A DNA stretch of 64,000 nucleotides from Parafrankia sp041008525 (GTDB taxonomy: Bacteria > Actinomycetota > Actinomycetes > Frankiales > Frankiaceae), in assembly GCF_041008525.1 (NCBI RefSeq), contig NZ_JBFLUG010000016.1, positions 1 to 64,000 of the forward strand, in the 5' to 3' direction. Shown here piece by piece: positions 16,729 to 26,818 of the stretch (its first letter is position 1; every line of letters starts with the position of its first letter). The notes below the pieces were generated by a model that worked only from the letters and a program-made list of their open reading frames with translations, had not been told where the DNA came from and did not search any database. A program made the position numbers and the translations under genes.

Positions 16729-19156
16729 ATGGAGTCGACGATGACGTATGATGACGCGCTGACGCCCGAGGCCCGGGCGGACGCGCTTCTGCGGACGATG
16801 ACGGTGGAGGAGAAGGCGCAGCAGATCACGGGCCTGATGCCGGTCGGGCTGCTCGGCGTGGACGGCCTGATCCAGGCACAGGCCGAGCGCGTCATGGGCA
16901 ACGGGATCGGCCACATCGCGCCGCTCGGGATGCTCAGCCACCGGACGCCGGCGAACCTGGCGAAGGGTGTCAACGAGATCCAGCGTTATCTCGTCACCCG
17001 GACCCGCCTGGGCATTCCCGCGCTCTTCCACGTGGAGGCCCTCAACGGTGTGGTCTCGCCCGGGCTGACCACGTTCCCGACCGCGATCGGGCTCGCCGCC
17101 GCCTGGACCCCCACCGGCGTGGAGGAGATGGCGGACGTCCTGCGCCGGCAGGCCCGGGCAATCGGTCATCCGCTCGTCCTGTCCCCCGTCATGGATGTCG
17201 CCCGGGACGCCCGCTGGGGCCGGGTCCATGAGACCTACGGCGAGGACCCGTACCTGGTGTCCACGATGAGCGTCGCGTTCGTCCGCGGCATCCAGGGCGG
17301 CGACCCGCGCGAGGGTGTGATCGCGACCGGGAAGCACTTCCTCGGCTACGCCTCACCGAAGCCGGGCAGAACATGGCCCGCACCGCCATCGGGGCCCGGG
17401 AGCTGTACGAGGTGTACGCCCGCCCGTTCGAGGCCGCCATCAGACTGGCCGGCCTCGGGGCGGTGATGAACTCCTACAGCACGATCGACGGCATCCCGGT
17501 CGGCGCGGCCTGCCGCGGGAACGCCTCGGTTTCGCCGGCACCGTCGTCTCCGACTACGAGACCATCCGCCACCTGTACAAGCGGCTCGGTGTCGCGCGTG
17601 ACGCCGAGGAAGCCGGCCGGCTCGCTCTCGCTGCGGGCCTCGACGTCGAGCTTCCCGTCCCCGACGGCTACGGTTCCACGCTCGCCCAGGCGGTGCACGC
17701 CGGCACGGTTCCCGTCGAGCAGCTGGACCAGGCCGTGTGGCGGGTCCTGCGGGACAAGTTCGCACTCGGCCTGTTCGTCGACCGGCCCTACGCCGACGAG
17801 GACCCCGTCGTCATCAACGAGGTCGCCCGCCAGGGTGTCGACCTCTCCTACCGGCTCGCCCAGCAGTCGGTGACCCTGCTGGCGAACGACGGCACCCTGC
17901 CGCTGTCCCGGGACCTGCGCCGGATCGCGATCGTCGGCCCGCACGCCGACGGGATCTCCTTCGCGTTCCCGCCCTACACCTACCCCGCCGCGCTGGAGAT
18001 GCTCCGTGCCCGGTTCACCGGTGAACGGGCCCACATACCCGGCGCCGAGAACATCGCCGGCGACATCACCCCCGAGGCGACCGCGCTGATGCGCCAGGAG
18101 CTCGCCGGGCCCATCGGGACACCGATCGACGACTACATCCGCGACGCCTACGGAGCGCTGTCCCTCGCCGACGCCGTCCGGCGGGCCGTCCCCGACGCGC
18201 GGGTGACCGTGGCGCCCGGCTGCGAGGTCCTCGACGAGGAGCCGGCCGACATCCCGGCCGCGGTCGCCGCCGCCGCGGCCGCCGACGTGGTGATCCTCGC
18301 CCTCGGCGGACGGGCCGGCTGGTTCACCCCCCGGATCACCGAGGGCGAGGGCTGCGACACCGCGAACATCGACCTGCCGGCGAACCAGGTCGCGCTCGTC
18401 GAAGCGGTCGCCGGCACCGGAACTCCCTGCGTGGGCATCGTGTACACCGGCCGGCCGATGGCTCTGACCCCGGTTGTCGACCTGCTCCCGGCGTTGCTCT
18501 ACGGCTACTACGGCGGCCAGTGCGCCGGCACCGCCATGGCCGACGTGCTGTTCGGCGACGTCAACCCGGCCGGCAGGCTGCCCGTCTCCATCCCGCGGCA
18601 CTCCGGGCAGGTGCCCGTCTACTCCGGCCAGCCGACCGGCACCGGCTACCGGCGCACCGACCAGGACATGCACCTGGGCTACCTCGACCTGCCGTCGGGC
18701 CCGCTGTTCCCCTTCGGCCACGGACTGAGCTACACCACCTTCGACTACCACGACCTCACGGTCAGCTCACCCGAGGTCGACAGCGAGGGCACTGTCACCG
18801 TCGGACTGACCATCCGCAACACCGGCGCACGGGCCGGCGACGAGGTCGTGCAGCTCTACTTCTCCGACCAGGCCACCGGCGTCACCCGACCCGCCCAGGA
18901 GCTCGTCGGCTTCACCCGCCTCAGCCTGGACGCCGGCACGGCGGCGACCGTGGCCTTCACCGTGCCCATGAGCCAGCTCGGCTACGTCGCCCTCGACGGC
19001 GGATTCGTTCTCGAACCCAGCCCGATCCGGATTCTCGCGGGCAGCTCGTCCGACGACATCCGCCTGCGCGGCAGCTTCGACGTCGTCGGGAAAACCGCCG
19101 AACTGAACGGCCGCCGTTCCTTCCTCTCCGACGTCGCCGTCAGCCACCTGGCGTGA
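16729..19156 (+). pseudogene. GH3 beta-glycosidase, two frame disruptions
   Basis: Three frames in succession encode one GH3 enzyme. The first runs from ATG 16729 through LSPVMDVARDARWGRVHETYGEDP to KHFLGYA. Around 17350 a missing base shifts to a frame with ALTEAGQNMARTAIG and VMNSYSTIDGIPVGA. Near 17505 a second disruption leads to the frame carrying the nucleophile Asp region VVSDYETIRH, the second domain and a fibronectin-like C-terminal domain to 19156. A few residues around the second junction are also missing. GH3 enzymes remove terminal beta-glucosyl or xylosyl units. GH1 follows 34 bases downstream, so this was the first gene of an operon behind the paired LacI-type operators. Sequencing error could explain a single-base loss but less well the second junction. 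Confidence 0.85.
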
Positions 19157-19190
19157 AAGAACGGGATTCCCCCCAGGAGGTCCACCGGCT

Positions 19191-20410
19191 ATGAGCACGT
19201 TTCCCGACGGCTTTCTGTGGGGTGCTTCGACCGCCGCACACCAGGTGGAGGGCGGCAACGTCAACTCCGACATGTGGCGCAGCGAATGGGCGGAGAACTC
19301 GAGGTTCGCCGAGCCGTCGGGAGACGCCTGCAACTACTACCACCGGTACCCGGAGGACATCGCGACCCTGGCCGGCCTCGGCCTGAACGCCTACCGGTTC
19401 GGGGTCGAGTGGGCACGGATCGAGCCGGCGGAGGGCTATTTCTCCCGCGCCGCTCTCGACCACTACCGCCGGATGGTCGGCACCTGCCTCGAGCACGGAA
19501 TCACCCCGGTCGTGACCTACAGCCACTTCTCGACACCGCGCTGGTTCGCCGACGCGGGAGGGTGGAGCAACCCGGCAGCGGCGGACCTTTTCGCCCGGTA
19601 CGCGGGCCGGGTGACCGAGCACATCGGCGACCTGGTGCCCTGGGTGTGCACGTTCAACGAGCCGAACGTCATCTCCCTGATGGTGCACCTCGGTGTCATC
19701 CCGGCCGCCTCGCGCGACGAGGCCCTCGGCCTGTCGACCAGCGGCGAAGGCCCGGACCGCGGCGCGGCGCGCTCGGGCGCGGCGTGGGCCGCCCCCAGCG
19801 TCGAGGTGATGGCGAAGGCTCACCGCAAGGCCGTGGACGCCATCAGGTCCGGTCCCGGGAACCCAGCCGTCGGCTGGACGCTGGCTCTCATCGACCTCCA
19901 GCCCGCCGACGACGGCGAACAACGCTGGCAGGCCGTACGCCAGGCGGCCCTGCTCGACTGGCTCGACGTCTCCCGCGACGACGACTTCGTCGGCGTGCAG
20001 ACCTACACCCGGGAACGCATCGGCCCCGACGGCGTCCTGCCCGTCCCCCCGGGAGCGCCCACCACGCAGACCGGATGGGAGGTCTACCCCCAGGCGTTGG
20101 GCCACACCGTCCGACTCGCCGCCGAACGGGCCGGCGTGCCCGTCCTCGTCACCGAGAACGGCATGGCCACCGACGACGACGGCGCCCGGATCGCCTACAC
20201 CACCGCCGCCCTCGAAGGGCTGGCCGGCGCCATCGCCGACGGCGTCGACGTCCGCGGCTACCTGCACTGGTCCCTGCTCGACAACTTCGAGTGGACGGCT
20301 ACCAGATGACCTTCGGACTCGTCGCCGTCGACCGCACCACCCTCACCCGCACCGTCAAACCCTCCGCCCGCTGGCTCGGCAAGGTCGCCCGCGCCGGCGG
20401 ACTCATCTGA
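19191..20410 (+). pseudogene. GH1 beta-glucosidase, 4-base deletion near the 3' end
   Basis: From ATG 19191 (AGGAGG upstream) a GH1 enzyme is intact for 370 residues: LWGASTAAHQVEG, the acid/base in TFNEPN (Glu157) and the nucleophile in VTENG (Glu322). At LLDNFEW the expected next residues are MDGY. The DNA reads tggacggctac where tggatggacggctac would keep frame, that is, one copy of a TGGA repeat has been lost. The frame then stops at 20309. The C-terminal 40 residues (YQMTFGLVAVDR to the stop at 20410) remain readable in another frame. The product would lack the last beta-strand and helix of the barrel and the usual aglycone-site residues there. Confidence 0.85.
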
Positions 20411-20486
20411 AGCGCCAGGAACAAGGGAAGCGTGATCTGAAGATCCGAGAGGGAATTGTGAGTTCTTCAGGCGGCGCGGCGCGGGG

Positions 20487-21500
20487 TCAGATGCGGTCGG
20501 CGGAGTAACGCACACCGATCTGGGCGCGCGCGGCGTCGAGCGTCCGCATGATCGAGACGGATTCGTCCAGCGGCATGATGTCGCTGCCGAGGTGCCCGGA
20601 CCGCAACCGTTCGTGTACGTGATGGGCCTGGTGATGCAGGCCTCCCCCGGCCGTCCCGTCGCCGTCGCCGTCCCGGCCGGCCGGCAGGTGCAGGCGCTCG
20701 GTGTCACTCCCCCGTTGCACGACGAGTTCGTCCGGGCAGTGCATGAACGCCGGCAGCTCAATGCTTCCGGCGGTGCCGGTGACCCGGCCGGTACATGTCA
20801 GGCCTGCACGAAGCGAGGCCTTGGCGATGGCGATCGCACCGCTGTCGTAGGAGGTCAGGACGGCGAGGTGCTCATCGACACCGGTCTCGCCGAGCTGCCC
20901 GAACGCCGCGACCCGACTCGGCTCGCCGAGCAGCATGCTCGCCAGCGACACCGGATAGACGCCCAGATCCAGCAGCGCACCGCCGCCCAGGGCAGGGTCG
21001 AACAGCCGGTGGGAGGGTGTCATCGGCAACCGGAATCCGAAGTCACCCTCAACCGAGAGCACGGTACCGATGTCGCCCGCCGTCACCAGTTCGCGCAGAG
21101 CCGCGTAGGCGGGCAGGAAGCGGCTCCACATCGCCTCCATCAGAAACCTTCCGTGCGCTCTGGCCGTGGCGACCATGTCGGCGGCCTGGCCGGCGTTGAG
21201 CGCGAACGGCTTCTCACACAGCACCCCGTGCCCGGATTTCAGGAAAAGCAGGGTGTGCTCGTGATGGTGCGAGTGCGGGGAGGCCACATAAACGATATCG
21301 ATACCGTCGTCGGCAGCAAGGAGCTCGTACGAGTCGTACCTGCGGCGCGGAACGATGCCGTACTTCTCACCGAATTCGTCGGCGGTCTGCCGGCTGCGGG
21401 AACCGACGGCGACCAGCTGAGCCTCCGGAAGGCGACTCAGCGCGTCAGCGAAACTTCTGGCGATCGCCCCGGTCCCGGCGATACCCCAACGAAACGCCAT
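20487..21500 (-). CDS. Gfo/Idh/MocA-family oxidoreductase
   Basis: A 337-residue NAD(P)-dependent sugar dehydrogenase-like protein. The Rossmann motif is GIAGTGAIA at the start, the CEKPFALN motif contains the conserved Lys, and GGGALLDLGVYPV is the C-terminal domain signature. ATG 21500 has a GAGG site six bases upstream and puts the Rossmann fold at the N-terminus; the open frame upstream belongs partly to the GH43 remnant. It is the last gene of the long minus-strand glycoside operon and converges on GH1. A role in oxidising or epimerising a released sugar is inferred. Confidence 0.85.
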   Translation of the reverse strand: MAFRWGIAGTGAIARSFADALSRLPEAQLVAVGSRSRQTADEFGEKYGIVPRRRYDSYELLAADDGIDIVYVASPHSHHHEHTLLFLKSGHGVLCEKPFALNAGQAADMVATARAHGRFLMEAMWSRFLPAYAALRELVTAGDIGTVLSVEGDFGFRLPMTPSHRLFDPALGGGALLDLGVYPVSLASMLLGEPSRVAAFGQLGETGVDEHLAVLTSYDSGAIAIAKASLRAGLTCTGRVTGTAGSIELPAFMHCPDELVVQRGSDTERLHLPAGRDGDGDGTAGGGLHHQAHHVHERLRSGHLGSDIMPLDESVSIMRTLDAARAQIGVRYSADRI

Positions 21501-21658
21501 GCGTACCTCATTCTCCAGAGGGCACCACAACCGGGCGCCGTCGCGGCTCTCTTCCGCCGCTCGGAAGGCCGGCGGCAGCGGTGTCCCACGCGACACCCTG
21601 ATCCATGTGTGACACGTGTGATGTGAATCTGCCAGGCCCAAAATCCTGCTGCTCCGGG

Positions 21659-22135
21659 TCAGCTCGACCCGATCGCCCGATAGGCGACACGGGTGAGCGT
21701 GGCGTCGGTGCCCACCGCCTCGACGCGCCGACGACCCGGCCGGTGAAGCCACTGGCGACCTCGGTGGACAGGTACCGGCCGTGCCGGGCGAGATCCAGCG
21801 GGGATGCAGGGCCGCGGCGGAGAAGTCGCGGTGGAACAGATGCGGGCCTTCGGGATGCGCGAGGCCGGTCCCGCGCCACAACGTCTGCGACTGGGTCAGG
21901 AGCTTGCCGCTCTCGGGATTGACGGCTGCCTGGAGAACGCCCGCGTCCGGGCGGGTCCAGGTGACATAGCAGGTCCCGTCGAGGTCCCAGGCCAGGTCGG
22001 GGTCGATACCGATCGCCCTGACGACGTAGGTCGGTTCGCTCCAGGGCCCGGCTGGTCCTCGGTGTGGACGATCAGGCGGCCCCTGAGGACGTCGGTGCGA
22101 TTGGTGGTGATCTGAGCCCCCTCGTTCTCGCTGGC
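21659..22135 (-). pseudogene. GH43 glycosidase remnant
   Basis: Reading the minus strand across at least three frame changes gives ITTNRTDVLRGRLIVHTED, then IGIDPDLAWDLDGTCYVTW, then a PESGKLL-WRGTGLAHPEGPHLF block and finally DLARHGRYLSTEVASGFTGRVVG to a TGA at 21659. This is the middle and end of a GH43 beta-xylosidase or arabinofuranosidase. The first third, an internal section after EGPHLF and single bases are missing. It lies directly after the esterase stop, so it was part of the same operon. Confidence 0.75.
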
Positions 22136-22142
22136 TGGGCGA

Positions 22143-23138
22143 TCAGTCGCCGGCGGGCAGGGGCCGGTGCGGAGCCGTCGTGGAGGTCAGCCACGCCGTG
22201 ATCCGGTCCAGGCTGCGCTCGGCCGCTGGCGTGAACGGTTCGTTCAGGTGCCCGTGCAGGGAACCCGGCTCGAACTCGACGCGGACCGGAACGCCGGCCG
22301 TCGCGAGCTGCGCGGCGTAGGCCTCTCCCGAGGCGCGCAGGAAGTCCGTGTCGGAGTTGAGGAGATACACCGGTGGCTGCCCGGCGGCATCGCCGTTGGC
22401 GGGGAAGGCGTACGGGTCAGCCAGTGCGGCCTCGGCTCCGGTGAAGTTCCGGTTGATCTCGGGGGCCATGTCGGCGGTGAGGAAAAGACCTGTCGCCGTG
22501 TCCGTCCTGGCCCGCAGCTCCGCGCTCGCGGGCGGAAGCTGCGCGTGCAGGGCGCCGTACACGATCAGCAGGGACGCGGGCAGCGGCCCGGCGCCGTCCC
22601 GGAGCCGCTTGGTCACGCCAGCGGCCAGGTTCCCGCCCGCGCTGGCCCCGCCGAGGTGCAGTCCGGACGGTTCGGCCTGGAGTTCCTCGGCGTGCTCGAC
22701 GGCCCAGTGCCAGGCGGCGAGCACGTCGTCGGACGGTGCCGGGAAGCGGGTGCCCCGAAGGCACTTGCGGTACTCGATCGACAGCACGGGAACGCCACGC
22801 GACGCCAGAGTCAGCCCGACCCAGTTCGCCTCGGGCATGTCGAGGTCACCGGTGACGAAGGCACCACCGTGCGCCCAGACCAGCGCCGTGCCTGTCGCGC
22901 GGCCCGGCTCGCGGTAGAGCCGGGCCGGCATCCCTCCGGCGCCGTCGATGGTCACGTCACGGACCTCGACCCGGGCCAGTTCGGGGTAGTGGGCGGTGAG
23001 GGCCGCGGTGTCCGGACCCGCCGGTATCCGCTCGGCTATCACGTCGGGATGTGTTGTCTCCAGGAAGCGGACCCAGCCGGCGAAAGGCGTGAGGGTTCGC
23101 TCCTCGCCAGCCTCAGCGGTCACGACAACCCTGACCAT
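22143..23138 (-). CDS. alpha/beta hydrolase-3 esterase (HSL family)
   Basis: A 331-residue esterase with the oxyanion motif AHGGAF, the nucleophile elbow GASAGGN, the Asp region NSDTDF and the His in SLHGHL. The family cleaves short acyl esters, for example acetyl groups on sugars. The in-frame ATG is at 23138, but the good AAGGAG site stands eight bases before a different ATG at 23148, which is out of frame. A one-base change at the very start is therefore possible. It lies between GH3 and the GH43 remnant in the glycoside operon. Confidence 0.75.
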   Translation of the reverse strand: MVRVVVTAEAGEERTLTPFAGWVRFLETTHPDVIAERIPAGPDTAALTAHYPELARVEVRDVTIDGAGGMPARLYREPGRATGTALVWAHGGAFVTGDLDMPEANWVGLTLASRGVPVLSIEYRKCLRGTRFPAPSDDVLAAWHWAVEHAEELQAEPSGLHLGGASAGGNLAAGVTKRLRDGAGPLPASLLIVYGALHAQLPPASAELRARTDTATGLFLTADMAPEINRNFTGAEAALADPYAFPANGDAAGQPPVYLLNSDTDFLRASGEAYAAQLATAGVPVRVEFEPGSLHGHLNEPFTPAAERSLDRITAWLTSTTAPHRPLPAGD

Positions 23139-23229
23139 GCGACGACATGCTGCGTTCTCCTTGATCGGTACTGGTCTCCCACCAGGCGCCGCGGGATGGC
23201 CGCGGCGCGGAACCGGGAGGAACCTGAGT

Positions 23230-25377
23230 TCAGGCGCTGCGCGCGGGAATGATGATCGTCCCGATAGCGCGGATGTCATCGCTGCTGGACCCGGCGAGCA
23301 GAGTCACCTCGCCGGCCTCGATACCCCGGGAGCCGTCGACCATCGTGTAGAAGAGGCGCTCGACGGGGGCTTCGAGCGAGACGGTCGTGCGTTGGCCCGC
23401 CGCCAGCGTGAGCCGGGTGAAACCGATCAGCTGTCGCACGGGGCGGACCACCATCGCGGCTTTGTCGCGGGCGTAGAGCTGGACGACGGTCTCACCGTCG
23501 ACGTCGCTGGTGTTGGTCACGGCGAGCCGCGCTCGGATGAGCCCGTCGACCTCCTCGACGGCTGCCCCGGCGGAGTCGTCGAGGGCGATGTCGAAGGTGC
23601 TGTAGGACAGGCCGTGGCCGAAGGGGTAGAGCGGGCCGTTGTCGGTGAGGTCGTTGTAGCCGTGCCGGGAGCCCGTGGGGTGGCCGTAGCCACTGCCGTG
23701 GTGATGTCCGTGGTAAAGGGGCACCTGGCCGAGGTGGCGGGGGAAGGTGCTGGGCAGTTTGCCACTGGGGTTGACCGTGCCGAAGACCGTGTCGGCGATC
23801 GCCGCGCCGTCCTCCTCGCCGAGCAGCGGTGCGAGCAGGACGGCGTTCGACGCCTGGGCGACCGGGCCGAGCAGCAGCGGTCGTCCGGAGACGACCACGG
23901 TCACCAGCGGCTTCCCCGTGGCGGCCAGCAGCGTGATGAGCGCCTCCTGGTCGCCCGGCAGGGTGGGCGGAGGCGGTCGACTGGCCTTCACCGGCGGTGT
24001 TGTTGCCGACCCAGCCGGTCCGCTCGCCGACCACGGCGATGACGATGTCGGCGTCGGCGTCGGCCTGCCCGACATCGGCGCCGTCCAGGGGGTGTTCGGC
24101 GTCAGCCTCGAACTGCCCGAGCGGGGCGTACGCGATGGACGGGTCGGTCCGCCGCAGTGCGTCGAGCACAGTGGGCGCGTCGGGGTGGAGCCTGCGTGCC
24201 TCGGCCTCGAACCGCTCGTCCATCCCGGGCATCCGGGGCTGGAAGATGTCGGTGAAGACGAAGGTCGCCGGGTCGACTCCCGGGACCTGGCCGGTCATCA
24301 CCGCGACCATTCCCAGCGGTACCTCGGCGTTCGAGACCGAGGTGTAAGCGCCGAAGTGGATGCGCAGTTCGTCGGCCGCGGGGCCGACCACGACGATGCG
24401 ACCGCCGTGGGGCGTGAGCGGGAGGGTGCCGTCGTTGTCGAGCAGGACCATTCCCCGGGGAGCTCGACGTCGAGGCCTGCGCTGACCGCCTGGACGGCGG
24501 CGTGCGCCGGTGAGACAGCGGTGTTGAAGAAGCGGGTCTGCAGCGTCACGGAGTCGTAGTCGCCGACGACCAGGCCGGTGAAGCCGAGCTGGTCGCGCAG
24601 CAGCTCGGTGAGCAGCCAGCGGTCGGCGGCGCAGGGGACGCCGTCGATCTCGTTGTAGGAGTTCATGATGGTCGCCAGGTCGGCCTCGGCGATGGCGCGT
24701 CGGAACGGCTCGGCGTACTCGTCGACGAGGGCCCGCCGGCCGAGCTGGGTGATGGCCTGGTTGAGGCCTCCCTCGGAGGCGCCGTAACCGACGAAGTGCT
24801 TGCGTCGGCACCCTGGATGCCGCGTACGAAGGCGACGGAGAACTGCGCGGCCAGCTCCGGGTCCTCCCCGTAGGTCTCGTGCACACGGCCCCAGCGTGGA
24901 TCCCGGGCGAGGTCCATGACCGGGAACAGCGCATGCTGGATCCCGGCTGCGCGCAGGTGGGCGGCGCTCACGGCCGCGGCCCGTGTCACCAGCGCGGGAT
25001 CCCAGGTGGCCGCCTGCGCCCAGGAGGTCGGGAACTGCGGGCCCGAGCTGTGCAGCAGGCCGCTGATCGCCTCGAAGTGGATGAGCGCACCGATCCCGAA
25101 CGGCGTCGTCTCCCGGACCGCCGCCTGGACCCGCGCGAGATCGGACCGCAGGCTGCCGGCGCTGCGGCCCCACGGTGTGGGGCCGCAGCGCCGGCAGCCG
25201 GTCGACGTCGATGGCCGGGCTGGTCTTCCGCGGGTCCGCCCCACCCGGGCCGGGGCTGGTGGGCCGCACGACGAGATCGGTGACGGCGAACCCCGTGAGC
25301 TGGGCGACCTTCTGCTCCAGAGTGAGCTGGGAGACCAGGTCCGCGACCTTCTCGGGGGTCGGTGTGGTGACGGTCAT
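23230..25377 (-). pseudogene. second GH3 glycosidase, multiply deleted
   Basis: The gene starts well at ATG 25377 (VADLVSQLTLEQKVAQLTGF) but the frame changes four times. The breaks are at a hairpin near 25175, near 24805 (VRGIQGAD jumps to KHFVGYGASEGG), near 24455 (GLDVELPG jumps to MVLLDNDGTLPL, losing perhaps 90 codons) and near 23985. The nucleophile region LVVGDYDSV and the C-terminal fibronectin-like domain are still readable. The large deletion rules out sequencing error as the only cause. It belongs to the LacI-controlled minus-strand operon, 52 bases after the binding-protein gene. Confidence 0.88.
25151..25199. repeat. perfect 23-bp inverted repeat inside the GH3 pseudogene
   Basis: Arms 25151-25173 and 25177-25199 are exact reverse complements with a 3-base loop (ggt). 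The arm begins ggctgccggcgctgcgg. The element coincides with the first frame break and with missing GH3 residues, so it looks like the scar of a template switch or foldback event. Confidence 0.85.
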
Positions 25378-25429
25378 GACGGGGTCTCCTCCTCGCGTCG
25401 CGGCTGGCCCGGTGATGTGGCGCTGCCGG

Positions 25430-26746
25430 TCAGCTGCTGAGGAGGAACGCCTTCCGTTCCGGGTCCCAGGGCAGGATTCGCGGTGGGATGTTGCCGGCCG
25501 GCGACTCGCGGCTGTACGTCGCCTCGTCGACGACCGTCGGCAGGCGGAAGCTGCCGAGGGAGAACGCGGCGTCCTGGAAGGACTTGTAGGTGAGGTCCTT
25601 GCCCGCCTTCTCGGTGATGGCCCTGAACAGGGTCAGGTAACGGCAGGCAGCTGCCTCGGACGTGCCCCAGGCTGGTTCCCCACTCGGGGTGAGCGCCGGC
25701 TCGATGATCTTGCCCCGGGTCTGGGGCAGTGCGGCCTCGACAGTGCTCACGCACGGATTGTTGGCCGGGGCGAAGTTGGTCGCCTGCCCGAGCGCGAGGG
25801 CGTTGTCCAGCGCGCTCAGATCGCCGCCTCGGACGCCCAGAACGTAGGAGCTGGCCGTGGAGGCATTCGCGAACAGCAGACGGGGCCGGTAGCTGCCCTT
25901 CTGGATCTCGGCGGGGAACTGGGCCTGGGAGCCGCCGACGAGGAGCACGGTGTCCACGCCCGCGGACTGGAACTTCTGGATGAAGACGTTCAGCTGCGAC
26001 GAGACGGCGGCCGGGTCCGTGGTGTCGGCGTCCAGGACGCCTGTCTCGGTCACGGGGATGTTCTTGGCGCGCAGGGTGGACAGCACGACCTTGTCCAGGA
26101 CTGCCTGGTCGTCGCGGTAGGCGACGACCGCCAGCTTCCTGCCGGTCAGTGCGTCGTTGTCGATGAACTGCTGGAGGCCCTCGCCGAGCTCGTCGCCGCC
26201 GCGCAGGTCGGAGACCCAGGGCGCCTGGGCCTTGGCGTAGCGCTCGGCGGTGAGGTCACCGCCGACGACGAGCGTCTTGTGGGTCTGCACGTAGCAGGTC
26301 ACGTCCTCGGCGTTGAGGCTGCCGAGGACGGCGAAGACGTCCTCGTCCTCGGTCAGCCTGACGCAGGTCTCCGAGGCACCCGCCGGCGACAGCACGTCGA
26401 CCGCGCCGTAGACCGGCTCGATTCTGCGACCTGCGATACCGCCGTCCTCGTTGACCTCGTCGACCAACGCCTGGAAGACGGCCTGGTAGTCGCCATGGTC
26501 GACATCGACGTACTGTTTGACCTTCTCCAGGTCGGGATAGACGAAGCCGATCTTTATGCTGTCGGCGGTGACCCCGGTCGCGGTTGCCGGTGCCGGCGGG
26601 GCGGGATACACCTCCGCGGCTGCCCCGCCGGTGGCCGGCGTGTCGTTGTCGTCGTCCGACTCGACGCTGCAGGCGGCGAGGGTGAGTGCGGTGGCTGCCG
26701 CAAGTAACAAAGAGCCGTGTCGGCGGGCGAGGCGGGGTGCGATCAT
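25430..26746 (-). CDS. branched-chain amino-acid-type ABC substrate-binding lipoprotein
   Basis: A LivJ-type periplasmic binding-fold protein of 438 residues. The signal peptide begins MIAPRLARRHG and ends in the lipobox LAAC, so it is anchored outside the membrane. The type I binding fold follows: KIGFVYPDLEKV, VNEDGGIAGRRIEPVY, then a VLGSLNAED block. ATG 26746 was chosen because it begins the signal peptide and has GGAG ten bases upstream; a longer frame to 26818 exists. It follows the permease fusion by about 70 bases. The hydrophobic amino-acid transporter family also imports amides and aromatic compounds, so in a glycosidase operon the ligand may be a glycoside or aglycone. That is inference. 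Confidence 0.88.
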   Translation of the reverse strand: MIAPRLARRHGSLLLAAATALTLAACSVESDDDNDTPATGGAAAEVYPAPPAPATATGVTADSIKIGFVYPDLEKVKQYVDVDHGDYQAVFQALVDEVNEDGGIAGRRIEPVYGAVDVLSPAGASETCVRLTEDEDVFAVLGSLNAEDVTCYVQTHKTLVVGGDLTAERYAKAQAPWVSDLRGGDELGEGLQQFIDNDALTGRKLAVVAYRDDQAVLDKVVLSTLRAKNIPVTETGVLDADTTDPAAVSSQLNVFIQKFQSAGVDTVLLVGGSQAQFPAEIQKGSYRPRLLFANASTASSYVLGVRGGDLSALDNALALGQATNFAPANNPCVSTVEAALPQTRGKIIEPALTPSGEPAWGTSEAAACRYLTLFRAITEKAGKDLTYKSFQDAAFSLGSFRLPTVVDEATYSRESPAGNIPPRILPWDPERKAFLLSS

Positions 26747-26818
26747 CTTACAGAACTCCAGAAAGAGGGCGACTGAGCGGACAGGCTGGATCTCGGTGAA
26801 GCTTTTCGTGCGCTTCAC

